A DNA stretch of 64,000 nt from Oscheius tipulae (GCA_037178975.1 JASJZH010000005.1:1240001-1304000); one strand, 5' to 3'; positions 46,025-58,882 are shown, counted from the first letter of the stretch. A program made the numbers and translations. Notes: generated by a model from the letters alone, not told the origin.

Positions 46025-48505
46025 TTTGGCCGGAAAAAGGGGGATTGGATGGTCCAGAAGGGGCCTCTTGGAAACTGATAAGAGTATGGAGGGGAGCAAA
46101 ACAAAGATGACCCTGGGCCACATTTTTCAGCTTGTATGTTTCAGAATCTTCGTAAAGTATTGAACCTTTCTGACTCACTGATGGTTACGCCTCTTTTGCC
46201 TTCAAAAACTTAACCGAAACTGTATCCAGAGAGAGTATCTAAAGTTTGGTATGCCAGTTTCCTCAACTACTTTATATCTCACGCTATACTTCAAATACAA
46301 CCATAGAATTCATTTTTAACGGTTTTTGTGTTTTCGGCAGAATACAATTATCGAAACATTCACTGTTCTTACTAGTCCATTCTTACCAATTCTCTCAACT
46401 AACCCACTAGTGGTCCAAGAATAGGGTGAACTGCCATATTTCTAAACTTCAAAACCTTCAGTCTTTTCCCTGTCCCATTTCCCCAGCACTCTCTCAGCTG
46501 ACCCACTCCTAGGGCCTCGCCACGATCTTTTCCCCCCTGGTGCCGATAACCGCGCCCAAACTGGCAATTCTCCCCCTGTCCTGCCGTCAAAAAACAAACA
46601 CAAGGACGTACACAAGCTTTTATCAGCAACAGTCACCTCCTGCTTTTCTATCTGTGTGTTTGGCGCTTTCGAAATTGGTTCGCCTTTTGTTTCAAAAACT
46701 CGATATAAACGGGCTCTTCTAATCGGCAATCTTCTGTCGATAATCTGCCAATTTCCTATTTCCACTTCTTTTTGTTGTTTTAACCAATCTTCATACCCCA
46801 GGGGATTTGTGTTTGAGTAGTTTTAAAAGTTTTAGTGGTAGGCCTTCAACTTCAAAAAATAATCGAGAAACCCTGTAGCGCTTGGTTCAACATTGCCTTT
46901 TTTGATTTCAATACATCTATATACTTTTGCATGTTGTCATGTTGTGGTTTTGTTTAAATTTACGATTTTCAAAACTTTCAGACAAAGAACTTTTATTTCA
47001 AGTTAGATCCATTTTCTTTTGTTTGTTACAAGAGCTGTTTGTATAGCCAAGACACTGGAATTTTGAGTTGCTTGAGGTGTTGATGTTGAGCAATATGACA
47101 AGTTCGTTTATTTCATCTCTTTTCTTGTTTTAACAAAGTTTATATCCCTCAAAACCTTTCCTTAATGGTAGTACAGCGTCAAAATAAACCTTTACAATGT
47201 GGAACTAAGATCGGCATCCCTTTCGCTTCAAAAACAGTTTTATTTTTTTTTGTTACAGGAACTCTATATAGTTCCGACGCTGTGTTGCAACTCTTGATCG
47301 CAACTTATTTGCAAGCTTTGGTTGTTTAACAAAACTCTATATAGTCGAAACACCTTCTAGTTCCTGCTGCTTTCATCGACTGTCATCTCTACTATCTAAA
47401 GCGATATGGTTTCTTTGGAAGACTCTGTTTGTTAGTTTGTCCGAGACTACAAAGCAGAAGCGAGCAAATTATGTTATCCAGAAGTTTTTTTCGGTTCAGA
47501 AATAGTTATTACCTGAATTGGGTGGCAAGTCAATTTTGGGTGCGCTCTAGAACTTGGCTTTTGCCCCAATGAGGCCACTGGAAGCCTTTCGTTACTACGA
47601 AGCAGCGCAGCCACCAATGCAAAAGGACGGCTGGTGTTTCATGATAAAATATATACGGTTCATAGTTGATTTCAAAATCCACATATTTTTTGGACTGTGA
47701 TGTGTGCTTGAGGAAGAAGCCTATGAAACTTTACCAAAAATATAACGATATAAATTCCATTCTCTTTGGTTTCAAAAAAATAGTATATAGTCCAGTCGCT
47801 ATGCTGAAGCATCAGTGTCATAGAAAGAACTGATGTTCACATATTTTCTATTTTTTTCCTGGTTTCAACAGCACTTACATACCTCTGCTTTGTCCTTATT
47901 ACATTGTGAACCTGCTCAAAATACTTTTTCCGAGTTATTTTCCTACTTTTTTGGTTGCAAGTATTTTATATAGCGTTCACAGTAGCACAATATTGTGGAG
48001 ATTTTCCATTGTCTCAGACTTTGAAAGCACTTTTTGTTTCACGATGCGTGTACGTCTGAACAGTTTTCTTTGCAGCAGTGTGACGACGTTGGTTTCAGAT
48101 CCAAAAAAAAACGTATCCACGATCAATTTCGCAAAAATTATAGTCCAAACAGTTTTTAATTTCGTGAGCATCCGCATTCGAAGTATAACAACTTTCCCCT
48201 TTTCAATCCTTTTGTTTCATCAAATTGCTTTATCTGGGCTGAGTTAGCTCACTGCAATATATGTTGGCTCTATCTTGTTTTCCAAAAAAGTTATCCCAAA
48301 CAGAACATCGTATATCCAATTTCATTGGTTTCAAAAATCTACAAAGGCCAGGCTCTTTTACCTATGCAATGAAGACATCATTCTGACCTTGCAAAATTGG
48401 CACTAGTTTTTGGTAACTTTCATACTTTAACAAAGCTCAATATATTCACTGTTCTCTCTTGATAGGCTTTACCAGCAATCTTGTCTTGAAAAGTAAATTC
48501 AGAAA
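46025..48505. promoter_or_regulatory. Array of degenerate TTTCA/TATATA units between two divergent genes
   Basis: This lies between the esterase (-) and ATG16 (+) starts. From about 46900 a loose unit recurs about every 85-130 bases: a T-rich stretch with GGTTTCAA, GTTACA or TTTAACAAA, followed 8-15 bases later by CTATATA or TATATAG. Examples are near 46905, 47023, 47133, 47245, 47325, 47770, 47955, 48320 and 48430. No coding exon is supported. It also holds a dispersed repeat (47515-47633). The role of the array is unknown; it could be a variant small-RNA promoter array. Confidence 0.4.
47515..47633 (+). repeat. Dispersed repeat, copy 1
   Basis: GGCAAGTCAATTTTGG, then TGCGCTCTAGAACTTGG, then AAAAGGACGGCTGG. 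It matches 59961-60090 along its length, and part of it matches 58883-58930 inverted. Confidence 0.7.
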
Positions 48506-51500
48506 ATGATGTCTCCATCGACGTCAGCCGGTTTCCGAGACGAGATTCTTCGGAGAATGGACGAGAGGAATGACAAAATGAGGCCCTATGAGAGGATGTT
48601 CGAGAGCTGTGGGTTTACCATTTCATCTTTCAGTTTTTTTTTTCAAGAGACAGACAGAGAAACATAAATACAGTCAGAGGCTCAAAGCTCTTCAAAGGAC
48701 GAAACATTTTTTATCTTGAGCTGTGGAAGGGAGGGATCATCCTGACCCAACACTCATGACTCTTGGCCAGATAGTGAAACATAATGATTCTTTTAGATTG
48801 TCACCTGGCTGACGCTCTCCGGAAAGTAAAGACAGGAAGACCAAGGACTCTGAGTCAGAGGTGAGTCAGGTTATATATATATATATATATATTTACATCA
48901 TGTTTTGACAGCAAAAATATGAATCAATAATTTTTCAGAGTACAAGCGGGGTCATATTGCTTTGGTGAAACACGAAAAGTATCTTTCCGCTCATGCCTCA
49001 ATTCTAGCATTTCCAAGGCCCAGATGTCGCACTTGAATCTTGGAAATGTCAAAGATAGAGAAAGACTAAAAGTATCAGTCAGAGTTGAAAAGTTTTGTAT
49101 TCAAGAATTCGATGACATCAGGAACTGATCATAGGGTACCAGTGACAGCGATTTATACCCTTCTCGTGAAATAAAAACCAATCTGATATCTTGTTCAAGT
49201 TAGAAGCTTTGTTAGCTTCGAGCTCTATTGTTTCAGTGAGTGTTTATAAGTGAAATCAATTTTCAACTCTAATGCACTGTACGGAGAGGGAAGCAAATAA
49301 AATTTGGATATATAGGCTATGCTCAAACAGTCCATTTTCTTTTAGCGCCTCCCTCGAAATGCGTCCCGAGATGGCCGAAGAGTATCAGAGGATGAAGGAC
49401 GAGCTGGCGGAGATTCACAAGAAGATGAACATGAATGCCATGGAATACATGGATGCCAAGAGATCCGTCCGGGAGATCAGAGACAAAATGAAACAAGTCA
49501 CTGAAGAGTGAGTTCTTTCATCTATTTGGTACTTTTCACATTTCACAAAAAGACAGAAAGACATCTCTCAAAAAGTTATATGTTTCAAACAGTTTCTATA
49601 GTTCTGTACCAAAAGCTTGGACTTCTGCAGAGCTTGAGGTTGAAAAAGATTGATACAAGAGAAAGTCCCTAAGTTCAGAGGTGTCAAGTTTTCCTTGAAA
49701 AAGCCGCCAAAACTTTTCTCTCAACTTTTCTTGTTTCAAAGTTCCATAATATGACTCTTAGGACCAAGCATGTTTCATTGACGGCAGAGGAGCTAGTTGC
49801 TGTTGCGTGGCTAGCAACTTGAAAAAAATAATAAGACAAGTTTCCGTTTAGGACAAAAAATGCTCCAACAGTTTCATATAGTCAGCTCAAATAAGGTATT
49901 GGCACTTTCTGACACTTTTACACGCTGAATAGGACTATTGGGACCAAAAATGTTTCACCGATTAGTTATAGACAGTTCTGAATGATTGGTAATCAAATAA
50001 GTTCCATTGATATAACCAACCATTTTTACAGGGTCTTCTTCTTCCATCCAAGTTTTCCAAAGTTTTTAACCAAAAATGTCTCAACGCTTATGAAGTGTGA
50101 ACAACAGAGTCATTAGTAATCCGATATAGCCGAGCGTTACAAAAGAAATTTCAAACCGAAAAAATCTGCGGTCACACTACTGTCTCCACCTCTCACTACT
50201 TCTTCCCACTTGCCCTCTGTCCTCTGTCTACCGTCTGTCTGTCTCATTGTCTCTGTCTCCGTCCAGGAAAAAAAGAAAAAAGACGTATAAAGTCTGGACG
50301 AAAAAGACTTTGATACTCCTGCGGGCGAAGAGACTGGCAAAACAAAAATTATTCCAGACGTGATGCTCTCAAAGGCGGCCAACAGAAGTTCAAGGCTCGG
50401 ATCGCAGAACTGGAACAGGCATTGAAGAAGGTGGGTGACAATGCGAAATCCCTGTATGAAAATTTTGAAACATAGGAATTCGAACTACGACGAAGTATGA
50501 AAAACGATTACAAAACGGGTGCAAATGTTCAAACGATTTAGTTTTTGTTCATCCCTGTCCAGAAGTATTATTAGTTGTATGAAGAATCCAGTGTAATATG
50601 TTAATTTTGAAACAAACAAGAGCTGTTTATGTGTTAGGGGTAGTGTGGCATAAGACACATTAGTAATGAGGAAACCATAACCTTCTTCTTTTGTAGCTCT
50701 TCCGAAACATATCCCGAAAGCATCAAAGTTCACAAGATGGCCATGTTTAGCCTCTGTCAAATGTTGATGGTCAGTATTGATTGGAAGGTTAGAAGCGAAC
50801 AGGTAGCAGACTACAGCATTTCGATGCTAGTCATTTCGAACTTGAAAAGTGGACATATGCGTGCTTCAAAAGTGGCGGAGACAGAACATTTCCCATTCAA
50901 ATTCTTCCAGGCCACCGAGGATATGAACCTGGTGCGGGACGAGAAGGTCTCTCTCAGTTTGGCCCACATGAAACAGACGGAAACAATCCAAAAACTGGAA
51001 ATGGAACAGATGCATTTCATCAATACAGTCAGAGACCTACAGGAGAAACTGGCCACAGTGATGAATGCCGAGGTGGAGCAGCAGACTGCGTAGGTTTTTT
51101 TTGTGTTTCACCATAAAAGAGACGTTTTCAGACGTCAACAAGCCAAAGTAGCAGCCTTGATAGCCAGCGCTTTGACTGATACGAGCAGGGATGAGAGAGC
51201 GTGAGTTCTTGTTACTTTTACTGTTTCAGAAAGCGACTAAAGTTTTGACTTTCTTTCCAAGCGTGACGTATGGCGAGTAATTTGAAACACCAAAAGTTTA
51301 CACAAAATTTGAATAGTTGACAGTCTCGACAAGGCATATGAGACCAAATTTGGATATTCGAGGTTTTAGGTTTTCTTCATTCATGTTTCAGATAAACTAT
51401 AAGAGTTGGAATTTTTATGAGTTGTTCAGCGTGTGGAACGTTATGCGAAATACAATATTTTTTTATTGTTTCTATTTTCAGAAACAGCCTTCTCTCCCAA

Positions 51501-54500
51501 TTCGAAGGCCAGACTGGACAGGTCAACTATGGAGACATGCTCCCAACACACGCGCAGTTCAAATTTGTAGGTTCATTTCCCTTGTTTTTTTTCGGTTACT
51601 ACATAATCTTTGGAAGGAGCATTCTTTGATTTCTGGAACACGAACAGTTTCCATGAACAATTTACTTCGTAAAAACAGTACCAGAATCCATACATTCTCT
51701 AGTTCACAGTATTTTGGAATAAGTCAGGTCTTCTTTTCCACCCTTTGAGCTTATGCAGTGGCCAAAAGTACACTAAACATTTGTAGTGGCCACAACCTTT
51801 CTGGGACTAAACTTAAAAAAAAATTCGGTTTCAGTAATTATGTAAACCATGGGAGCTCTCTAAGAACTACTCTTGAATCTTCTTGAGCAAGGAATAAAAC
51901 TGCTGGGATTGCCCAAAATGTTTTGATGATATGTTCAAAAAAGAAACTACAAAAATGGAAATACGTTGGTGGCGGGAATTCAAATCGAAAACGAAGGCTG
52001 TACGTTGACAAAAAAAAGTCTGAAAAAAGTCTAAATTTGAATTCCCGCAATTCCATGAGCCCCGCCACCTAGGCATTTCGGGACACTGTAGACGACTGTT
52101 TTTAACAAAATGTACCGAAATATTTGTATCACTCTGTGTTTCACTAGTTAGATAAAATACTGTTGCAATCTGTTTGTTACTAAGCGATCCATTTGTCGTA
52201 AGAAAACTACAGGAATGTTTAGGTCGGCCTTTTATGTTCCAGTAGTTACAAAAACCACAGAAGCTGTTTCCTGGAAAGCAAGCGACGAAAAAATGACTGA
52301 CTTTTACAAGAAGCTCCATTTGTGAGAACAGTGAGCATAAAATCGTTCCATGAAATCGTTTGCGTTACAGCAGTTTCGTAAAACCTGGAAACGTGTTGTG
52401 ATATACTTGTTTGCTTGTGTGTAACGGGGAAAAGCAATCGCTGGAATATCGAGATCGACCTCTTTTCAGTAGTTAGGGAAACCGCTAGGACTATCAATGT
52501 ATTAGTTCTTTGATGGTCGAGTTATGAAAACAATAAAATTTGTTACAGGAAGCTTCAGACAGTGAACTTCTGGACGTCTGCTGGTTGAATCCGGACCAAT
52601 TTGCCACAGCTGGACAGGACAAAAAGATCCGCATTTGGAGGGTCGACCCCAATGGGAGACAGTCCAAAATGTTGGTTTTTGGCTCCAACTTTTCACAAAA
52701 AAATGGTTTAGAAGCACCTTAACAGGATTCGGTAATTCCGTGACTAGACTGGACTATGACTCGGAGTTGAAGCACCTACTGGCATCGAGCAACGATTCCA
52801 GTGTTCGGGTTTTCAATGTAGACAACCAGAGACTGCTGGTGAGAGATACAGAAACAGTGACAGTGACAGTTCAAACTTCCAGACCACGCTCCGCAATCAC
52901 ACCGAAAAGGTCATAGTGGCCAAGTTTCACTCGTCTTCTCAAGCAGTTTCCGGAGGCAATGATCGGTCAATCAAGCTTTGGGATCTGAAGGCTGAAAGAT
53001 GTGTTAAGTCATACTTTCCCGGCTCGACTATTCATGATCTGATTGGAAGAGTCTCTTTTGGAGGGAACGCCTGGATTTCGGGTAACTTTTTGTATATCAG
53101 TTTCTTTGCTGACGGTACAAGTCTCTTGAGATTCTTCTAACTCTTATAGGATAGATGAAACATGAAAAGAGGGAAAAACACAAAAACTGAAAACGTTAGC
53201 TTGCATACAAAATTGCAGGGTCAAGAAACTAGGATTTTGTTTGGCATCAACCCTTACAAACATAAGCTCTGGATGATTCTTCTAGTTTGTAATGGGTTTG
53301 CTCAATACATATCTTTCACTGTTGATACGGGAAAGTAGATAGTCGACTGACACGTTTCTAGATTTTTGTGAAGCGTCGCGATCAAGTAATAAACTTTTGA
53401 GATTCTCGAAACTTTAATAGAAACGATGAAACACATTTAGGGACTACATGTAACTGAGTTTACTCTAGTGCTGGTTGTCTTTCTCTACAGCATCAAATTA
53501 CTGTTCGACATTTTCCAATTCCAGGACTTTCTTGTCAAAGTTTTGAAACAAAAAAGTTGAATCGAAAACGCGAAACTCATACTTGATAAAAGTCATTCGA
53601 AAAGATGAGAAACAAACATAATGATTGTTGTGATTTTCGAAAGTAGAATACTTTTACTCACATGCTGTTGGGGCTCTTGACAGGTAGATGCTGTTCCAGT
53701 AGGGATACCGTGGCAGAAGCAACGTTCTCCCAGAGACGCATCTCTCATACTGACTCGATTTGGTTTGTCTTGCAAAGAGTAATTGCTGTCACAAAGTATG
53801 TGTGACAAATTGCTAATTAGGGCTTCAGACAGACAGATATACCTACCTACTATCAGAAACTTTTGAGCTTTTTGGACTAGATTTGAGACAGAAAAAAAGT
53901 TGTGAAGAAATTTCAAAACTTGCATAATGAGAACAATAACTTGGGACTGGTTTTAGTTAGATAACAGTTTGATTTTTCACACCGCTTGAATCAATCAATC
54001 GTCTTTTTCGATTCCAAAAAACTCATGACAGTTCTGAAAAGTTGTGAAGTGCAAACAAGACTATGAAGTTTTCCAAGTCCTAACTCTTTTTTATAAAAAA
54101 AGAAAAACTTTTCCCTGACACCATCAATTCTTATAAGACTTTTGAAACAGTTGTCGTAAAAAAATTCAAAAAATTTGGGTTTCTTCGCAAAGGCAACGGT
54201 CGATTGGCTTCCTCGATCTCAACGATTCTCTTATGACTGTTCTGCCATCAAATTTTCCTATTCCCAGAAGCCTATTACGTAGGTTCTGAAACCTAACAAG
54301 TTACATTTTTGAAAACAGAATGACCTCGAAGTAGAGCCATTAACTACCTCTGGCACTAGCAACTTCTAATAGTGTTTTTGAAATAAAGTTGCCAAAGACG
54401 AAAGTTAGAAGCGTTCCCAAAAGGAACAAAAAAAAGATGCAGAGTTTTGATTAGTGGTTTTTTAGTGATACATAAGAGTCGAGGTTATCGACTCTTATGG

Positions 54501-55663
54501 TCCACAAGAATCTCTTACCGCGGTTTCAAAAAACAAAAACAGCAGTATACGATATGAACAATACAGCGCCTTCTCCAAGAACAAACACACTCTTCTAGTG
54601 ACTTTGAAACAAAATAGTTGTACTTCTGATAAACAACTTTGACATATTTATGTTTTATTTGTATCAGAGGGTTTATTTGATCGACTCTTACGATCCAAGG
54701 GAATCTCTTACGGGCCTGAAACAAAAAATGCTAAAGTATTTTCGTAAACAGCAAATCTTCGGGGGTCCCTGTTGACTTCGCTCGACAATCGCAGCTTGTT
54801 ATATGGTTCTTGAAACAAGAAAGTTCTGTATCATACCTGAAACTTGTCTAAAAAAAACCATAGATGCTATGCAAAACCACATTTTTCAGGCCACTACGAT
54901 AAGAAGATTCGAGTCTACGACGGCCGTGCCGAGCAGCCTGTTCAGACTCTCGAGATGGCTGGAAAAGTTACTTCCCTTGACATTGCAACAGACGGTCATT
55001 CGATTCTTTGCTCGACTAGAGACGATACCCTCTCCCTCTTGGATATCAGAAATCTGGGAACCCTTCACATTTACAGCGCTGAACAGTACAGGACCTCGTC
55101 CGACTTTTCAAGATGCATAATCTCCCCGGGGATGGACTATGTCGCGGCTGGATCTTCGGACGGACATGTTTATATCTGGAACTTGAACAGCACGAAGTTG
55201 GAGAAGGTTCTAGGCAGAGGAGGACATGAGTGAGTTTTTGACAAGTCTTGTACTTTCCTGTACTGCCTCTGTAGCCACGAAGGTTATCGTTCCCTTTCCC
55301 CTCTTGGGACTCGGAACGCGGAGTTCTTCTCACCAAATCTCTCCCGTACTGTTTCGGCTGCTAGAGCCATTCACATCACATAACGTATCGGATACTGAAA
55401 AAAATGGAGATTGCTATGTCATTTTAAGTGAAGTAGTCCCAAAACAAGAAAAGACGAAGAAGAAGCAGCTATGGAAAATGGCTTGCGTTCTGTTTATAGG
55501 ATGCTTGGAGCATTAAAATACAGAAAAGAGACTGAAACGCAAATAATTTTCTTAGTATTTTAGCCTAAATTTCAGGCATCCAGCCTTGGCCGTCCGTTGG
55601 AATCCCTGTGGTCGAGGTCTCCTCAGCTGTGACAAGTTGAAGCACGTCGTCTTGTGGTCCTAG
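48506..55663 (+). CDS. atg-16: ATG16 autophagy protein (coiled coil plus WD40)
   Basis: Twelve exons with matching phases give 536 residues: 48506-48608, 48797-48860, 49346-49507, 50358-50430, 50911-51089, 51132-51200, 51482-51566, 52549-52670, 52712-52838, 52883-53081, 54890-55229 and 55576-55663. ATG16 binds ATG5-ATG12 and places the ATG8 lipidation complex on the forming autophagosome. The N-terminus ([14 protein letters not shown]) fits the ATG5-binding helix, and residues from about 58 to 210 are coiled coil. The WD40 propeller shows [67 protein letters not shown] and a closing HVVLWS. Size and order match animal ATG16L1. The ATG lies three bases after a TTCAG, suggesting trans-splicing. 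Confidence 0.93.
48872..48893. repeat. Short (TA)n tract
   Basis: About 11 TA units in ATG16 intron 2. Confidence 0.85.
54475..54727. repeat. Degenerate direct repeat in ATG16 intron 10
   Basis: ATCGACTCTTATGGTCCA, then GAATCTCTTAC at 54488-54520, recurs as ATCGACTCTTACGATCCA, then GAATCTCTTAC at 54679-54711, a period of about 191 bases. A weaker third unit (AACGATTCTCTTATGACTG) starts near 54219. Confidence 0.6.
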
Positions 55664-56158
55664 ATTATAACTCTAGTCTTCCTTCCTAGTCTTTCCCTTC
55701 CAGATTCCTGCGAAGATTGTACGGTTGCAAAAACGATTTAGAGCTGACCAGCACATAATTCCCATGGCATTTTATTTGCAAATATTTGCAAATTCTTGTG
55801 TATGTTTAAGAGTGAACTCTTATGTGTTTGAGAATAATTATAAATGCCAATTTGTCTGACTCACTTTGTCGCTCCCAGATGTATGGATAGTATATATAGG
55901 TAGTACTAATCGAGTGTAATCGATACATACCAAAATTACCCGAAAACATTCACTAACCGAGGCGCGACGGTCAAAACTTCCCAAAAAATCAGGCGCTTTT
56001 TTGTCGAATTTCGGGTTCTAAGTGGTGTTATCTTGTAGAGCTCGACGGGTACAATAACGAGTTCAAAGTATCACAATTATGACAGTCGATAATTGTACAG
56101 CTTTCCTACTCCACGACAAGGTTCAAAGTTTTTAGTTTCCAAAAACACATCTATTTAG
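55664..56158. other. Intergenic region downstream of ATG16
   Basis: Holds the ATG16 3' UTR. Small GT/AG-bounded pieces at 56034-56130 (for example LDGYNNEF) could be 5' exons of the next unit, but the frames do not join. Confidence 0.35.
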
Positions 56159-56528
56159 ATTTCTGGTGTTCTCGATGGAGAAGTAGTCGAATACAAAAGT
56201 ATCGACGAGTACGATCCGGACAAGGGTTTCGAAAATGTGGATCCAGACATCTACAATACAGTTACCCGCTCCGGAACGCCTTTGCCTAATCTTCGTCTAG
56301 AAAATCGCGTCATCTTATATAGAATGTGAATGTCTACTACGAGCGCTCCGTCACGAGAGCTAGCATTCGTACGTTGGCAGTACGTTTTTCGATCTTTTTT
56401 GAAGCTCTTAACTAAGATTATCGACGCTCTGTAGAGTTCGAAAAGCCGAAGACATCAAGGTCTACATCGCCAACTCGGAAAAACCTAACAGAACCATTAA
56501 TGTTGCTCATAGAAATGCGGTTATTTGA
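56159..56528 (+). pseudogene. Unrecognised coding remnant with a frameshift
   Basis: After a TTTAG acceptor, 56159-56334 reads SGVLDGEVVEYKSIDEYDPD, then NTVTRSGTPLPNL, and meets a TGA. Shifting by one base continues VNVYYERSVTRASIRTLA to a GT donor at 56380. A third piece (56435-56528) reads AEDIKVYIANSEKPNRTI to a stop but is out of phase with the visible splice sites. Base and codon use look like real coding DNA. I recognise no domain. It is a pseudogene, or a gene with a local base error. Confidence 0.4.
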
Positions 56529-57346
56529 TTAAGTTTATGGCTTTTATTGGCATAAATCTAGAACAAAATTTGGTCTTATGGGAATTTAAGCTGCAATCAT
56601 AGAAATTACTGAGTGTTTAGACATCTTGTTTGGCAAAAAGTTAGTTGATTTGCTGAATTTTGACTTTTTTGTGTGAAAAAGAAACAGTCAAAAGCAGGCA
56701 TCAGGCAGAAAAAAAACTAACTTGATATAATCGCTTTTTGTCCTGGCCCCGCCCTTCCCGTATACGGCACGAATGGCCTTCCTGACATCATCTTCTCATC
56801 CCGAAACTGTTATTATCCGCTCGGGAGGCGAGTGGCCATCCCAAATATTGTTCCCCGTGTGGGGGGACGGGCTCTCCTAAAAATTAGCCATTTATCTCGA
56901 GAAAAAAGAATTGCTTACTCTCTCCTTTGTTCTCCGATGTTATTTCGCAACAAAACATAACAAATATGAAAAAGGTATTGAATAAGGCAGGAACCATTAG
57001 AAAACCTTTACTACAACAAAACTAGCAATATAAGAGCGTCGGAAACTTCCTAATTTTTCGAACAACACAGGTTACATTCTAAGGGGGCGTTCATACTTCG
57101 CTCTTATTCGCAAGCACACAAACATTCAAACAAGGGAATAAGCCGAACAGTATAGGTCATGATGACAACAAATAGGCCTTTCGCAATTGAGAGAACCTTC
57201 GAATCGTTTTTTTCTGATATAGATAGCGTTTATCAGTTCCTTCTCCTTCAGTCTTGATACCAGTCCTACTTCTGCATTATTGTTTCTGTATCGATGTGAT
57301 TCCTTTACAAAGCGAATTTATTTCTATTTTTAGAGAATTACCCGAG
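56529..57346. other. Intergenic region before the LRAT-domain gene
   Basis: No supported gene. A GC-rich segment at 56740-56880 (GGGGGGACGGGCTCTCC near 56860) stands out from the AT-rich surroundings but has no frame. Confidence 0.4.
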
Positions 57347-58286
57347 ATGTCGTCAGTGTTGTTCCCAAAACCGGGTGATCTTATTCAGTTTCAAAAAACA
57401 TATTACATAATTGGTTTCCACATTGATTTCATTCGTTGAACGAATATTTTAGCATTGGGCAGTGCTCGTTCGAGACAAATACATCATTCATGTGCAAGCA
57501 CCAGATGGAGGCAAAAAAGGACGTGTGATCATTGCGAAAACGAAACTTGACGATTATCTAAAAGACAACTTACTACCCCTCGAATTATGGATCGAGGTTG
57601 AAATGTTTGCAGAAGCGCCTGTCGAGAAGTTAGGAGGTTGCTGGGCGTCGGTGAACAACAACTTCGACAAAGTCAAGAAACCATTCAATGCGAATGAAAT
57701 CATTCGACGAGCGGAATCGATGGTGGATGAAGAGTGGGACTACGACTTGTTCGAAAACAACTGCGAACACTTCGCTCACTGGTGTCGCTACGGAATCAGC
57801 GTGTGCAAGCAGTCTCCCAACCGCACGGAATATGTAGACGAAGACGGCAATAAGTATGCATGTAGCCAAGTTTGGGGACCGAATCTGGGACCTGTTGACG
57901 TCAAATTTTTCGGCTTGAATACTGTCCACGAAAGTGCGCCAGGTCGCGACGAGGAGCGTGTAAACGCTGAACTCGGAAGTGTTGGAGTCGCTAATTTGGC
58001 GAGAGCCAGTATGGGTGCAGAAGGCAAACTTGGAGGCTACGATGACGGTGACGGACTTGGATTTAAAGCAGAGGCAAAGTTTGTGGATGTCGATGTTGGT
58101 CCAGCGAATGCCAAGCTGGGACTCTCGGCGTCCTGCGGCATTGACACAAAAGATGGGCTCAAAGCGGAGGTGCTTGGAACTGGCTTTGACGCGAATTCGG
58201 AAAGATTAGAAGTCAAATTTTTGGGAAGTTCAGTGGGAATTAAATACCCTTGGAAATGGTTTGATTGGTTCGATGAGTGTTTATAA
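57347..58286 (+). CDS. LRAT/NlpC-P60-fold domain protein
   Basis: Exon 1 is 57347-57413 (FPKPGDLIQFQ) and exon 2 ends at 58286. The LRAT family (lecithin:retinol acyltransferase, H-Rev107) are thiol acyltransferases/phospholipases with a His-His-Cys site. Seen here are PGDLIQF, HWAVLVRDKYIIHV and NCEHFAHWCRYG, with the active Cys. A repetitive Gly/Ala/Lys-rich tail follows (AKFVDVDVGPANAKLG, then KAEVLGTGF). The in-frame acceptor is at 57462 (exon 2 from 57463) and drops the HWA segment. The stronger acceptor at 57452 keeps HWA but is out of frame by one base. The coding tail is GC-richer than its neighbours. The substrate is unknown. Confidence 0.78.
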
Positions 58287-58528
58287 ACGAATAAATTTTT
58301 TTTTTATTTAATCGCTCATGCGTTAGTAACACGCCCAATGAGTGCCAGTATTTCTACTTATGTCTAAATTTACAACTCCACATTAGAAGGCCGGTACTTG
58401 ATAAAAGTAGGAATATATTGTGAGGAAATGGGAAAATTGGGGGGGGGGGCGAGGGGTTTGGAGAGTGGGAGAAAATGGGTGTGGCAGAAACACCATTTAT
58501 ATACTACTTCCACTCCTCTACCACTGCA
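58287..58528. other. 3' flank of the LRAT-domain gene
   Basis: An AATAAA occurs shortly after the stop (near 58290). A G-run of about 10 bases lies at 58440-58449. Nothing else is seen. Confidence 0.5.
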
Positions 58529-58779
58529 CTATAGTCTGTTTCTAACAAAGAGCGGCAGAGCCCCGGGTCACCTCCAAAAACCTATATTTCGCTATTCTAG
58601 CCATTTTGGAAGCGTTTTTACTGTTTTAAGCTTGCCATCGAACGCTCTCGAAAACACTTGACAACAGGAGAAAAACTGGAGCTTAATTTTTCGCTCTTCG
58701 CGCCATTTTCGTTTGAATAAAGTGTCACAAAAACAGTTAGTCCTTTAACATGCCGCTCTTTGTTAGAAATAGACTATAG
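58529..58779. mobile_element. Short MITE with 29-bp inverted ends
   Basis: The left end CTATAGTCTGTTTCTAAC and AAAGAGCGGCA is complementary to the right end TGCCGCTCTTTGTTAG and AAATAGACTATAG, with one mismatch in about 29. The 251-bp element has no frame. Target duplication is unclear, possibly TA within CTATAG. Confidence 0.8.
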
Positions 58780-58882
58780 CAACCCGCTCTGGTGCTCTTT
58801 CATTGGACTGTACGTGAAGCCGCCATTCCTGACATCAGGTTGCATAGGCGGCTGCGTCGCTCACTAGTGAAAAGGCTTTGAG

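Noticed and set aside
46399-46765. Two overlapping minus-strand frames upstream of the esterase
   Set aside because: No splice sites linking to the esterase and no domain; likely promoter-proximal GC-richer DNA.
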